Shown here piece after piece: positions 25,359-34,755 of a stretch of 49,881 nt of DNA (the stretch's first letter is position 1; every line of letters starts with the position of its first letter). Source of the stretch: Methanobacteriota archaeon (GTDB lineage Archaea > Thermoplasmatota > Poseidoniia > Poseidoniales > Thalassarchaeaceae); the NCBI GenBank assembly GCA_019654055.1, contig BPDA01000008.1, positions 1 through 49,881 on the forward strand. The letters run 5' to 3'. A program made the position numbers and the translations under genes. The notes under the pieces are model-generated. The model had not been told where the DNA came from and did not search any database. It saw only the letters and a program-made list of their open reading frames with translations.

Positions 25359-26456
25359 TCAGTCTTCGAACAGCCTGAAGGGAAGATCAATCATCCTGCT
25401 CGAGTCGTCCTCCTCAGCCTCTTCCTCGACATCCCTCTCAGCCTCTGGGAGGGCGGACCCCCCAGGATCGACGACCTCATCGCCGCCTGAATCCCCCGGG
25501 CCCTCAAGCAGGTCCATATGCAGATTTTCAAGGCCACTCTCCTGCCCCCTCATCCAACCGGGCATGTCGTGCGCCCCCCCAAGTACTGACATCGTGGTGA
25601 AAGTCGCCATCGGCAGCACCGATATGGCCACTAGGAAGTCGATTACAGCGGTATCGGGGACCACCGCATCAGGGGCGACCACGTGCAACAGGATTGCTTC
25701 TAGCTGCACCTCGTCCCACTGCGTGATATCGACATCCAGCCAGTTGAGGGAGGCTGCTAGGAAGGTTCTGGCGATGACCCAGAAAAACAGTACCGGCAGC
25801 AGCCACGAGAACCTCGATATCCGCCAGAGCACGCTCCTGAACATCGCCGCGTAAGCCACCAGCCAACTCGACACCAGGGGTTGGATCCTCACTGCCATCC
25901 ACAGGGCAATCATGTAGCCTGCCATGCCTAACTCGAAGGCCCGGTCCGACTTGATCACCCCCTCGGGCACGCCCTCCATGATGAGCAGCGGCACTGCGAT
26001 TAGCAGCACTTGCATAGGTACGGCCAGTAGCTGGAGTCCGCCGTGAACCGCTATCAGGTCATGGCCATCGTCAACCGTCTTCTCGTGCACAATCCTCGCC
26101 ATCCTGCCGTAGGGACTCGCCTGCAGGGCCAGCCTCGACCGGTCGATTAGCTCTGGGTCACCCGCTCTCCTGCTCAGGCCTAGGATAGGCATCCATCCGC
26201 CCTTGTCAGCGACCGAGGCAGGCCTGTAACCGCCGAATAACAGAGCCAGCACGAGCGACAGGAATCCATACAGCAGACCGGCGATGACTATCCAGTACAC
26301 AAGTTCGGTTCGCATGGCAATGGAGAAGTTGTCTTGATCCACCTCAAGCAAGTAGGTCAGGGAGAATCCGACTATCGGGACCAGCGTGACTTGCAACACG
26401 ACCACTGTGTAGAGTACGAACCTCTGGTACAGTCCCTCCACGGTCACAGCAGTCAC
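25359..26456 (-). CDS. Multi-helix membrane protein of unknown function
   Basis: This 365-residue protein is not recognised. It has about eight hydrophobic segments (first at about 12-37, RFVLYTVVVLQVTLVPIVGF) and a basic loop (GLSRRAGDPELIDRSRLALQ). Further helix pairs follow, and the last 75 residues form a soluble tail rich in Glu, Asp and Gly (EEEAEEDDSS). Its stop abuts the aminotransferase stop, whose own C-terminal extension is also hydrophobic; this is coincidence or a shared membrane location. No motif points to transport or enzyme activity. Confidence 0.72.
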   Translation of the reverse strand: MTAVTVEGLYQRFVLYTVVVLQVTLVPIVGFSLTYLLEVDQDNFSIAMRTELVYWIVIAGLLYGFLSLVLALLFGGYRPASVADKGGWMPILGLSRRAGDPELIDRSRLALQASPYGRMARIVHEKTVDDGHDLIAVHGGLQLLAVPMQVLLIAVPLLIMEGVPEGVIKSDRAFELGMAGYMIALWMAVRIQPLVSSWLVAYAAMFRSVLWRISRFSWLLPVLFFWVIARTFLAASLNWLDVDITQWDEVQLEAILLHVVAPDAVVPDTAVIDFLVAISVLPMATFTTMSVLGGAHDMPGWMRGQESGLENLHMDLLEGPGDSGGDEVVDPGGSALPEAERDVEEEAEEDDSSRMIDLPFRLFED

Positions 26457-26545
26457 GTCTCATCGAGTCATCATAAGGCCTTCATCGGAGTCGTGCCACC
26501 ACCGGGCAGTTAGGGAAGCGTCCGAGAGCCGCCGATCCGTTGAAT

Positions 26546-26562
26546 GCCGCCCTCCGGGCGGC
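26546..26562. promoter_or_regulatory. Perfect 7-3-7 inverted repeat upstream of the surface-protein gene
   Basis: GCCGCCC (26546-26552), TCC, GGGCGGC (26556-26562) lies in the 158-base divergent gap, about 50 bases before the surface-protein start. It could be a leader hairpin or an operator. A TATA-like ATCATAAGG lies further upstream near 26468-26476. Nothing else is recognisable in the gap. Confidence 0.35.
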
Positions 26563-26614
26563 GAACGCTGCTAGCGAACCTTCATACACGGTTGTAGGAC
26601 CGAAGATTCGTCAC

Positions 26615-29600
26615 ATGCGTAGCCTGTCCCCGTTCCTCTTGGTGTCCTTGCTCTTAGTCATGAGCATGGCCCCGTTGGCCGCCAACTCGGTGATGACTGC
26701 GGCCGTCGACGAGCGCGCGGCCACCCCGAAGGCGCTGATTGACTTCGAAGTCACCTCGATAGAGCTCGGCGACTCTCAGACATCGGCCCATCAGTGGAAC
26801 CAGTCAGACAACTCGACCGCCGAGTACGTCCTCCGGGACCAATGGATTCTCGTCAGCGTCACATTCACTCAGGCGGGCACGTCCAGCCAGCCTGCTTACG
26901 CAGAGGGCTGGATGCAAGTGTGGCACCCGATTGGGTTCCTGATGGAGGAGCACTACGTCAACATGACACTGTCCGGCCTGCAGTCTACCACCGAGACATT
27001 CTATTGGAACCCCAGTGCTGCTCACAGCGCCATCGATGACCACGGCGATCTCTACGGCGGTATCATACTGCGTGGTACCATAGACGGCGGCCTAGCTGAC
27101 GACAACGAGGAAAACAACGAGTTGGATAGGGAGGTCCCGGTAGCAGCCTGGAAGGACGCGATGGACAACGGTTTCTGCGGGGACGTGGACGGCGATCAGG
27201 TCATTGACTGCACCAACCAGCTCAGCGCCAACGAGCCGACGTGGGCAGGCGCTGGCTACAACTCGGATGGCTCCCTCTCGTCAGACCCAGACTGGTACGG
27301 CCATTGGAGGATGGAGAACGCGTCTAGCGCAGAGGGCGATTGGCACTGGAGGGTGTCGAGGCCAGGCTCAGACTACGCCAGCAACAGGCATGACAGGCTC
27401 TGGTGGGGTTGGTTCACCCCGTTCGACAACTGCGACGACCCCGGGCACGGACTCAAGTACGGAACCCTCGACTCGGCGGTCTCAGCCCTGTACGGCAACA
27501 ACTTCTGCAAGATTAGAGTGAGGTCGTTCGACTTCATCTCGATGCATCTAGTCACCGAGGCCTGGGGCGAGATGGCTGCCGGTGACCAGATCAGGCTCGA
27601 GGCTGATGCCGGAGGCTCCCTAGCCCACTACAACTACACCGCGCAGAACCTGTCCAAGAACCACGGAGAGTGGTCGCAACTGGTCTGGAACATGACCGAC
27701 GTACACCCGAACGCAGACTATACACTCGCGTTTCGCTTCGATTCCAACAGCTCCTTCGCGAACCAAGGCATCCACCTAGACTCATTCCTCCTGTTCGGGT
27801 TCGAGAAGGTCGCCGAGTATACAGTCGACGTCGATTGCGACGACCCGCTGCCCAACGCTTACATGGTTGTGCCCGATGACCCTAGGCCTCCATCGCTTTA
27901 CTGCAAAATCAAGAACAACGGGTATGTCGACATCACGCTGCGCCTTTACACCGAGGTCTCGAACCAGACGTGGATGAACAACTACCCACTTAGGATTGAC
28001 TCGAACAACATGTTCGACCATGACAACTACGTCGTCTCGGAGGTCATCAACGCTCTGGAGACCATGGACACTTGGTTCAACCTCAGCATACCTGAGGGTG
28101 CCAGCGTCGAGGAACTCGACTGGTTTGTTTGGGTGAATGACGGGACGACGAACCTCTCCAAGGTCTACATCGAGTTGCCCGTATCGGTCATAGCAGCGTA
28201 CTCGATCACCCTCGACCAGAAGACCCTCGCCAACCCCGCTGCGGTCCTGTATCCAGGAACAACCGGAAATGTCGCTATGGTGGTTAAGAACACCGGGAAC
28301 CAGATAGCGACCTGGAACCTAGGCGCCACCTTCGGCGACAATCGCTGGGGCGCCGAGAACCTGATCTGGCACGATGCCAACGGCTCCGTAGTCACCAGCC
28401 TCTGGATGAACATCACCGACGAGTTTGAACTCACTGCTACCGTCATCGTGCCCGACGAGATGCCTCCCGGCACCTACCCGATAACCCTGCTTGCAAGCGG
28501 CAGGCCCCCTGCCAACTTCGTTGCTGATTGGACCATATACATCGAGGTCCCGGTGTTACACGACCTAATGCTCGAGCCAGAGACCACGGAGATTACGGCC
28601 GCTGCAGATGGCTTCCTCAGGCTGATTGAGATTAGGATGGTTAACAATGGAAACTCCGAGGAGGCGTTCGATCTGTCGGTGCTGTCCGACTGGAAACTCG
28701 GCGTCTCGCTGAACGCCGAGCAGAGTCTCGGAATAGACCCGTTCGGAGGGGACAGCACCGTAATGCTGCTGCTTCCGATGCCTTATGGAATCGCAAACGA
28801 GACCTACGAAATCTGGATCATCGCAGCCAGCCAAGACGACTCGGACTACCAATCGAGCGTCAGGATACTGCTCACCGTTCCTGTGACCAATCTGGTCGAG
28901 GTTGAGGACCTAGACATGACTGAGGAGGTGTTCAGGGGAGGGGACGATGCAAGGACCGTCAACTGGGAGATTTGGAACAACGGTAACGTCAACGACGCCT
29001 TCACCATCGACTTCCAAACCAGTCACCCCGACGTATGGGTTCAGGCGACCGGGCTGACCAATGGTAGGACTCCGTACATCCCGGCCGGTTCGTCGTTGAA
29101 CCTGACCGTTCGATACTCGTTCGACTTCTCCGCCTCCGGCGAGCGCGAAGTCACCCTGATTGCCTCCAGCGTAGAGGCCGCCAGCGAGGGTCTCACCGTC
29201 ACGGGAAGCGGGAAGGCCGATTTCATCGTCGGTACTCAGGGATTCTTCCAAGTGCTCGCCCCCATGCCCTTGGAGATTACCGAGAGCGGGGACGACTACG
29301 CTCTAGTGTATACGGTGGTCAACCTGTATCCTGATGACCAGCTGCTGAGGGCCGACATTGACAGGAACTCTGACATCTTCTTCAACATCTTCGACGCGCG
29401 AGTCGACGCCGGAGACAGGGACTTCGTCCTGCTCGCAAACGCCTCGAGGACCATCACGGTCTGGCTGACGGTGACCGAGGACAACCTCGAGAACATCGCA
29501 GCGAACGAGATGACCTTCGAGATAACCCTAGAGGTCGACGGAGACAGGGATAAGGTATCGATGAACGGCTCGGTCGTGATGCACAAGCTGAACCCCATAG

Positions 29601-30085
29601 AGACGGGGGTCGACGTAGAAGAGACAGCATGGTGGGCAGGAAACATTCTCTTCCTACTGATTGGGATAGGAGTCATGGGCGCGGTTCTGCTGGCTTCCCT
29701 TAGGATATTCAAGAGCGCGACCGCGCCGATGGAGGAGATTTCGACCCTAGACACATACGAGATGACCGTCGACGGCAGTGGATGGGACGGGGACGAGTCG
29801 ATACCCGACGCTCCAGAACTCCCGGCAGACGACGATGTGGCCAACTCGATGTATGGGGGAGCGAAAGAAATCTTCGAACAGCCCCCCGAGATGCCACCTC
29901 CACCTCCAATGGAACCCGAGCCAGAGCCCGAGCCAGAGCCCGAGCCAGAGCCCGAGCCAGAGCCAGAGCCCGAGCTGCCACCTGGGGTGCCACCGATTCC
30001 AGAGGAGGGCCTCCCTGAGGGATGGTCTATCGAGCAGTGGATCCACTACGGCCAGCGCTGGTTGGACCAGCAGAACCGTGAATAG
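26615..30085 (+). CDS. Large secreted cell-surface protein with C-terminal anchor and Glu-Pro repeat
   Basis: This protein of about 1156 residues begins with a clear signal peptide (RSLSPFLLVSLLLVMSMAPL). I chose ATG 26615 for that reason; the frame is open back to 26540 without signal-like sequence. The exterior is rich in Asp, Asn, Thr and Trp, with many N-glycosylation sequons. It contains repeated beta-sandwich units like CARDB/NEW3 domains (VVKNTGNQIATWNLG, IRMVNNGNSEEAFDLSV, EIWNNGNVNDAFTI). One membrane helix (about 1037-1060) is followed by a cytoplasmic tail with an EP repeat and the ending LPEGWSIEQWIHYGQRWLDQ. A role in adhesion, polymer binding or the surface layer is plausible; the ligand is unknown. 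Confidence 0.85.
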   Translation: MRSLSPFLLVSLLLVMSMAPLAANSVMTAAVDERAATPKALIDFEVTSIELGDSQTSAHQWNQSDNSTAEYVLRDQWILVSVTFTQAGTSSQPAYAEGWMQVWHPIGFLMEEHYVNMTLSGLQSTTETFYWNPSAAHSAIDDHGDLYGGIILRGTIDGGLADDNEENNELDREVPVAAWKDAMDNGFCGDVDGDQVIDCTNQLSANEPTWAGAGYNSDGSLSSDPDWYGHWRMENASSAEGDWHWRVSRPGSDYASNRHDRLWWGWFTPFDNCDDPGHGLKYGTLDSAVSALYGNNFCKIRVRSFDFISMHLVTEAWGEMAAGDQIRLEADAGGSLAHYNYTAQNLSKNHGEWSQLVWNMTDVHPNADYTLAFRFDSNSSFANQGIHLDSFLLFGFEKVAEYTVDVDCDDPLPNAYMVVPDDPRPPSLYCKIKNNGYVDITLRLYTEVSNQTWMNNYPLRIDSNNMFDHDNYVVSEVINALETMDTWFNLSIPEGASVEELDWFVWVNDGTTNLSKVYIELPVSVIAAYSITLDQKTLANPAAVLYPGTTGNVAMVVKNTGNQIATWNLGATFGDNRWGAENLIWHDANGSVVTSLWMNITDEFELTATVIVPDEMPPGTYPITLLASGRPPANFVADWTIYIEVPVLHDLMLEPETTEITAAADGFLRLIEIRMVNNGNSEEAFDLSVLSDWKLGVSLNAEQSLGIDPFGGDSTVMLLLPMPYGIANETYEIWIIAASQDDSDYQSSVRILLTVPVTNLVEVEDLDMTEEVFRGGDDARTVNWEIWNNGNVNDAFTIDFQTSHPDVWVQATGLTNGRTPYIPAGSSLNLTVRYSFDFSASGEREVTLIASSVEAASEGLTVTGSGKADFIVGTQGFFQVLAPMPLEITESGDDYALVYTVVNLYPDDQLLRADIDRNSDIFFNIFDARVDAGDRDFVLLANASRTITVWLTVTEDNLENIAANEMTFEITLEVDGDRDKVSMNGSVVMHKLNPIETGVDVEETAWWAGNILFLLIGIGVMGAVLLASLRIFKSATAPMEEISTLDTYEMTVDGSGWDGDESIPDAPELPADDDVANSMYGGAKEIFEQPPEMPPPPPMEPEPEPEPEPEPEPEPEPEPELPPGVPPIPEEGLPEGWSIEQWIHYGQRWLDQQNRE
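29915..29974 (+). repeat. 12-base tandem repeat encoding Glu-Pro repeats
   Basis: CCCGAGCCAGAG repeats in tandem about five times with one shortened unit, encoding an alternating Glu-Pro tract in the cytoplasmic tail of the surface protein. Such in-frame repeats expand and contract by slippage without changing the frame. Confidence 0.85.
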
Positions 30086-30167
30086 TGCCGCGATGCACAC
30101 CCGCTCGCGCCCGTGCGAGGGCTTATGACCCCCCCATTGGTCGCCGGATTCCGGAGTGTGATTTCCT

Positions 30168-31784
30168 ATGTACAGCGGTCAACAGCCAATTTTCATCCTT
30201 AAGGAAGGCACTGAGCGTACCAGTGGGCGCTCGGCGCAGAGCAACAACATCGCTGCTGCGAAGGCAGTCGCTGACTCAGTTCGCTCCACTCTCGGTCCGA
30301 AGGGTATGGACAAGATGCTGGTTGACAGCATGGGCGACGTGGTCATCACCAACGACGGCGCCACGATACTCAAGGAGATGGACATTGAGCACCCCGCTGC
30401 CAAGATGATTATCGAGATTGCCAAGACCCAGGAGCAGCACTGCTACGACGGCACCACCAGCGCGGTCGTGATAGCCGGGGAGTTACTCAAGCGAAGTGAG
30501 GACTTAGTCGAGCAGAACGTGCACCCGACGGTCATCTGTGAGGGCTTCAGGCTCGCCTCGGACAAGGCGTCGGAACTAATCGAGGCGCATTCAATCGAAG
30601 TCGACCAGGATATGCTGGAGGAGGTGGCGAAGACCGCGCTCACCGGAAAGAGCGCAGGCGCGGTCAAGGAGTTCCTCGCTGACATCTCGGTCAGGGCGGT
30701 TCTCTCCGTGGCCCAGGAGGTCGACGGGGAGACTGTGGTCGATTTGGATGACATCAAGGTGCAGAAGAGGCAGGGCGGCTCCATCAAGGACAGCTCCCTC
30801 GTCGACGGCATTATCCTCGACAAGGAACGCGTCCACAGCGGGATGCCCCGCAGCGTTTCCGGTGCGAAGGTAGCGCTCATCAACTCGGCCATCGAGGTCA
30901 AGAAGACTGAGGTAGATGCCAAGATCCAGATTACCGATCCCAACATGCTGTCACAGTTCCTCGATGAGGAGGAGCAGTACCTCAGGTCACTCGTCGACAA
31001 GATCCAGAACTCCGGAGCAAGTGTGGTCATCTGCCAGAAGGGCATCGACGACGTGGCTCAGCACTACATGTCGAAGGCTGGCCTGTTCGCTATACGCAGG
31101 GCTAAGAAGAGCGATATGGAGGCTCTGTCAAAGGCAACCGGCGGCAGGATAGTCACGAACATCGACGACCTTTCCTCTGACGACCTAGGAAGTGCGTCCA
31201 AGGTAGAGGAGCGCAAGATTGGCGAGTCGGATATGGTCTTCGTCACAGGCTGCCCCGACGCCAAAAGCGTCTCGGTCCTCCTTAGGGGCGGCACAGAGCA
31301 CGTCGTGGACGAGATTCGCCGGGCCTTCGATGATGCAGTGGGCGTCGTAGCGGTGGCACACGAGGACGGAGTGGTACTGACAGGAGGCGGCTCCGTCACT
31401 GCAGCTATCAGCCGTGAACTACGTTCCTACGCCGAGGGGATAGGCGGAAGGGAACAGATGGCAATCGAGGCTTTCTCAGGGGCTCTCGAGGTGATTCCTA
31501 GAACTCTCGCCGAGAATGCCGGCCTAGACCCGGTAAACACCATCATCGACCTCAGGAAGTCGCACTCTGAGGGCAAGTCGTACTTCGGCGTCAACGTTTA
31601 CGAGGGCGGTGTCGCGGACATGAACGAGGGAAGGGTGTTCGAGCCGAGCAGGGTCGTCGAGCAGGCGATCCAGAGCGCCTCGGAGACCGCAGTGATGATA
31701 CTGAGGATCGACGACGTGATTTCCAGTCGGGCCAGCCCTCCGATGCCTGAGGGCGGCGAGTTCGACGGAATGGGCATGATGTGA
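30168..31784 (+). CDS. thsA: Thermosome subunit (group II chaperonin)
   Basis: This 538-residue protein is an ATP-driven folding chaperonin of the cytoplasm that assembles into double eight-membered rings with a built-in lid. Signatures are [34 protein letters not shown], the catalytic [14 protein letters not shown] with Asp, [17 protein letters not shown], and a Gly/Met-rich C-terminal end GEFDGMGMM. The length is normal for the family. The start ATG 30168 gives the usual N-terminus [17 protein letters not shown]. It is flanked by unrelated genes; a hairpin follows its stop. The letter in the symbol is nominal, since paralogues may exist elsewhere in the genome. Confidence 0.97.
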   Translation: MYSGQQPIFILKEGTERTSGRSAQSNNIAAAKAVADSVRSTLGPKGMDKMLVDSMGDVVITNDGATILKEMDIEHPAAKMIIEIAKTQEQHCYDGTTSAVVIAGELLKRSEDLVEQNVHPTVICEGFRLASDKASELIEAHSIEVDQDMLEEVAKTALTGKSAGAVKEFLADISVRAVLSVAQEVDGETVVDLDDIKVQKRQGGSIKDSSLVDGIILDKERVHSGMPRSVSGAKVALINSAIEVKKTEVDAKIQITDPNMLSQFLDEEEQYLRSLVDKIQNSGASVVICQKGIDDVAQHYMSKAGLFAIRRAKKSDMEALSKATGGRIVTNIDDLSSDDLGSASKVEERKIGESDMVFVTGCPDAKSVSVLLRGGTEHVVDEIRRAFDDAVGVVAVAHEDGVVLTGGGSVTAAISRELRSYAEGIGGREQMAIEAFSGALEVIPRTLAENAGLDPVNTIIDLRKSHSEGKSYFGVNVYEGGVADMNEGRVFEPSRVVEQAIQSASETAVMILRIDDVISSRASPPMPEGGEFDGMGMM

Positions 31785-31798
31785 GGCCAAGGGTGGAA

Positions 31799-31815
31799 TA
31801 CGGCCTACGGCCGTA
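31799..31815. terminator. Perfect 7-3-7 hairpin downstream of the thermosome gene
   Basis: TACGGCC (31799-31805), TAC, GGCCGTA (31809-31815) form a perfect stem 14 bases after the thermosome stop and about 70 bases before the next gene. It may mark the end of the thermosome transcript or lie in the leader of the following gene. No T-run follows. Confidence 0.35.
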
Positions 31816-31885
31816 GACCTCGGTTGCACTAGATTCAATAATCGCGTCAGGGTGCCCATACTGCCGGTAGGCGTGAGTGGGCTTC

Positions 31886-33856
31886 ATGGAGATATTCAGC
31901 GTCTTCATCGACGATGGCTGCATCACCTGCGACGCCTGCGAGGAGGCCGCTCCCGATGTCTTTGAGGTCACTGAGGACACCTGCTTCATCAAGCCCGACG
32001 TCAGAGTCGACGGCGGTTACGACCGCAACATCGACAAATCCGGTCTGAAACCAGAGGCGGTTTCCTCACTCTCCGATGACATCTTCGACGCAGCGGACGC
32101 CTGCCCGGTAGATGTCATCATTGTTGTCGAGGGAACTGGGGAGGAGGAGCCTGAGCCAGAAGAGGTGGTAATGTCCGAGCCAGAAGAGGAGGCGGCGCCC
32201 GAGGGTCCCGTGGAGGTCTCGGGCGATGATCTCGATTCGCTACTGACTACAGGGGACCGGACATTGAACATCTTCTTCGGGTCGCAGTCCGGAAACTCGG
32301 AGGAGCTAGCGGCTAAATTTGCCAAACGGGCGAGTGACTACGGGCTGGATGCCACGGTGCACGACATGGATGGGTTCGACTTGGCCTCAATGGCCACGAT
32401 GAAGAGGATACTGATCATCTGCTCGACCTGGGGCGAGGGCGACATGCCCGACAACGCCGAGGAGCTGTGGCAAGAGGCTAGCGCTGACTCGGCCCCCAAG
32501 ATGGGAGACGTCGGCTTCTCGGTGCTGGCGTTGGGAGATAGCAGCTACGAGTTCTACTGCGAGTCCGGCAAGGACTGGGACGAACGTCTGGAGGGATTGG
32601 GAGCCACTCGACTGGTCGAACGCGTCGACTGCGACGTCGACTACGACGCCCCCGCTGCCGCGTGGGCCATCAACGCTCTTGCAGCGATGGCTGCAGTCGA
32701 TGGGAATGGCGAGTTCCACGAGGGACAAGTCGAGGCGATCAAGGACCTAGTCTCCGGTGCTTCGGCTACAGGTGCATCCGGTGATGACGGCTTCTCGGTC
32801 CCCAATACCACGGCTGAGGTAATTCAGGCCGAGATCAGCATCTTCCGCTACGACCCGGTCAGTGCAAGCACCGGCAAGGACACCTGGGTCTGCGCTCTGC
32901 CGGGTCACATGACCGTGCTTGAGTCGCTGAGGATGCTGAAGGAGACCCATGATGGTACCCTGTCGTTCAGGGACGGCCCCAGCGACGACCCGACCACATC
33001 CATATCGGTCAACGGCAGGCTGATTCTGCCCGGCAGCGTCAGGCTGGACTCGGTCGCCCCGATTCGCGACGGTGGGTTGAGGCTGCGCGTAGAGCCCCTG
33101 CCCGCGTTCGACGTCATCCGCGACCTAGTGGTAGACCACTGGCCGCTCGAGAGGGCACGTGAGTCCTCCAAGCCGTGGATGGTCGCGGCGGCCAGGGACG
33201 GCGCCGAGACCTCGCAGGGAGTGATTGGCACAATGGAGGCTTCGACGGCGGACGCCCTGCACTCGTCGACCGACTTCTGCAGCGCACCCCTGCTGCACTC
33301 TTGCTCGGACGCCACTCCTCACGCCGAGGCATACCTCGGCCCAGCCGTGTTGGCACGGACCTGGGCTCGAATCAATGACCCGCGCTCGTCGGTGAGGAGC
33401 ATAACCGAGATGCATGCGGTTATGGACTCCAAGGGCGGCATAAAGGCCGAGACGGACCTAGCCTCGATCCGCCGTCAGAACGCCTCGACCAGAATCATCT
33501 CCGAGGCCCTCCTCGACGCACGGACCTCGACTCTTTCTAGGGATGCCTTCAACGGCCGCCACGGCAAGCACGTATGGTGGTACACATGGTCTGTGAAGAG
33601 CAGCGGCAGAGTCAATGACACAGTTGTCTACAGGCAGGTACTCGGCCCCATGGGGCTGCTCGGGAACCTGTTCTCTGGCGTCACTGCCCGGATGGTTCTC
33701 GGTTTCACCAGGACAGGTGGAAACGTGTTCAACGGCATGCTCGGGATGGTGGCTCCTCCCGCCGGCATCGGGAAGATGCCCAAGCAGTTCAACTCCTCCG
33801 TCGACGACCACCACGAGGTCGTCGCGATTTTCAACGAAGTGGATGGTAGGTTCTGA
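31886..33856 (+). CDS. Ferredoxin-flavodoxin-SdhB-like fusion protein with lost SdhB iron-sulfur ligands
   Basis: Three domains lie in 656 residues. Residues 1-75 are a single-cluster ferredoxin with CITCDAC and the partner cysteine in ADACPVDV. After an acidic linker comes a flavodoxin (about 128-275): FFGSQSGNSEELAAKF binds FMN phosphate, then STWGEGDMPDN and LALGDSSYEFYC. From about 305 the protein follows the iron-sulfur subunit of succinate dehydrogenase (SISVNGRLILPG, AYLGPAVLARTWARINDPRS), but the ligand cysteines are replaced: the 2Fe-2S stretch reads FRDGPSDDPTTS and the later cysteine sets are reduced to isolated residues. The last 100 residues are unassigned. GTG 31877 is an alternative start. 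The stop overlaps the next gene (TGATG). A soluble electron-transfer role is inferred. Confidence 0.8.
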   Translation: MEIFSVFIDDGCITCDACEEAAPDVFEVTEDTCFIKPDVRVDGGYDRNIDKSGLKPEAVSSLSDDIFDAADACPVDVIIVVEGTGEEEPEPEEVVMSEPEEEAAPEGPVEVSGDDLDSLLTTGDRTLNIFFGSQSGNSEELAAKFAKRASDYGLDATVHDMDGFDLASMATMKRILIICSTWGEGDMPDNAEELWQEASADSAPKMGDVGFSVLALGDSSYEFYCESGKDWDERLEGLGATRLVERVDCDVDYDAPAAAWAINALAAMAAVDGNGEFHEGQVEAIKDLVSGASATGASGDDGFSVPNTTAEVIQAEISIFRYDPVSASTGKDTWVCALPGHMTVLESLRMLKETHDGTLSFRDGPSDDPTTSISVNGRLILPGSVRLDSVAPIRDGGLRLRVEPLPAFDVIRDLVVDHWPLERARESSKPWMVAAARDGAETSQGVIGTMEASTADALHSSTDFCSAPLLHSCSDATPHAEAYLGPAVLARTWARINDPRSSVRSITEMHAVMDSKGGIKAETDLASIRRQNASTRIISEALLDARTSTLSRDAFNGRHGKHVWWYTWSVKSSGRVNDTVVYRQVLGPMGLLGNLFSGVTARMVLGFTRTGGNVFNGMLGMVAPPAGIGKMPKQFNSSVDDHHEVVAIFNEVDGRF

Positions 33857-34716
33857 TGCCCCTGAAGTACGCCTACCACCCCGGAAATGTGTCCCACAGC
33901 AGTGCCACCGAGGTGGCAGAGACGATGGAACCGGTAGCACGCTCATTGGGCATCGAACTGGTTCCTCTGGATGGTGCCACCAGCTGCGGAGCCGGCATAA
34001 TCAAGCAGGCCAGCAGACGCCTCCAGCTGACCCTTAACGCACGCACCTTCTCGATGGCCGAGGAAATGGGTCTCGACATCATCACACCATGTGCCGCGAC
34101 CGCGGGCAACCTGAAGGAAGACCTCGCTACACTGAAGGAGGACCCGAACCTGCTCGGGGAGATCAACGAGACCTTGGAGAGGACATGTGGCAGGAGGTTC
34201 TCGGGCGACACACACGTCCACCACCTCCTGCACGTCATCGTCGAGGAGGTCGGAATCGAGAGACTAGAATCGGAGGTGAGGAACCCGATTGACTTCGATG
34301 TCGCTGGGTTCTACGGTCCCAATATCCAGCAGGCCGGGGCCTGCGGGGACGACGACGTCCACGACCCCGAGTACCTCGAGCTGATTATCGACGCGCTTGG
34401 TGGGAGGTCGGTGCAGTGGGAGGGGCGCACCCAGAGCGTCGGAGTCCCAGGACTCTTCTCCGAGGAGCCTACAGTGCTGAGGCAGGCAGCCGCGGTGCTC
34501 CACGAGGCTAAGTCCGAGGGCGCAGACCTCATCGTGAGCGCTTGCAACCTCTCTCACACTGTCCTCGACATCTACCAAGGTAAGGCATCGAGGTCGACTG
34601 GGCTGGCCACCAACATCCCAGTTATACACCTCACGGAGATGCTTTCTTTCTCTATGGGGCACCACAACACTAGGCTGGCGCAATTGCGCACTAGAATTGC
34701 GGTAATCGGCGACTGA
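33856..34716 (+). CDS. HdrB/SdhE-like (CCG-domain) protein with most cluster cysteines lost
   Basis: This 286-residue protein has the fold of heterodisulfide reductase subunit B and of SdhE of archaeal succinate dehydrogenases. It shows YAYHPGNVSHSSA, MGLDIITPCAATAGNL, DVAGFYGPNIQQ, YLELIIDALGG and LIVSACNLSHTVLD. In the family these places read PGC, CCGA, CAAC, YGC, CCGA and CPLC and hold non-cubane 4Fe-4S clusters. Here the first is N, CCGA is SCGA, CAAC is CAAT, YGC is YGP, the second CCG is VGVPG and CPLC is CNLS. Cluster binding is therefore doubtful. Translation is coupled to the SdhB-like fusion, so the two probably form a complex that resembles an Sdh/Hdr pair but works without those clusters. 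Confidence 0.82.
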   Translation: MPLKYAYHPGNVSHSSATEVAETMEPVARSLGIELVPLDGATSCGAGIIKQASRRLQLTLNARTFSMAEEMGLDIITPCAATAGNLKEDLATLKEDPNLLGEINETLERTCGRRFSGDTHVHHLLHVIVEEVGIERLESEVRNPIDFDVAGFYGPNIQQAGACGDDDVHDPEYLELIIDALGGRSVQWEGRTQSVGVPGLFSEEPTVLRQAAAVLHEAKSEGADLIVSACNLSHTVLDIYQGKASRSTGLATNIPVIHLTEMLSFSMGHHNTRLAQLRTRIAVIGD

Positions 34717-34755
34717 CTAAGTGTCATGCTTGAGACTTTTCCCTCCAAGGCAAAA

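Noticed and set aside
29915-29974. Possible CRISPR-like or intergenic repeat array
   Set aside because: The units are contiguous 12-mers inside a coding frame with no spacers; this is a coding microsatellite.
29709-29993. Minus-strand frame with ALARALARA repeats
   Set aside because: It is the complement of the Glu-Pro tandem repeat in the surface-protein gene, not an independent gene.
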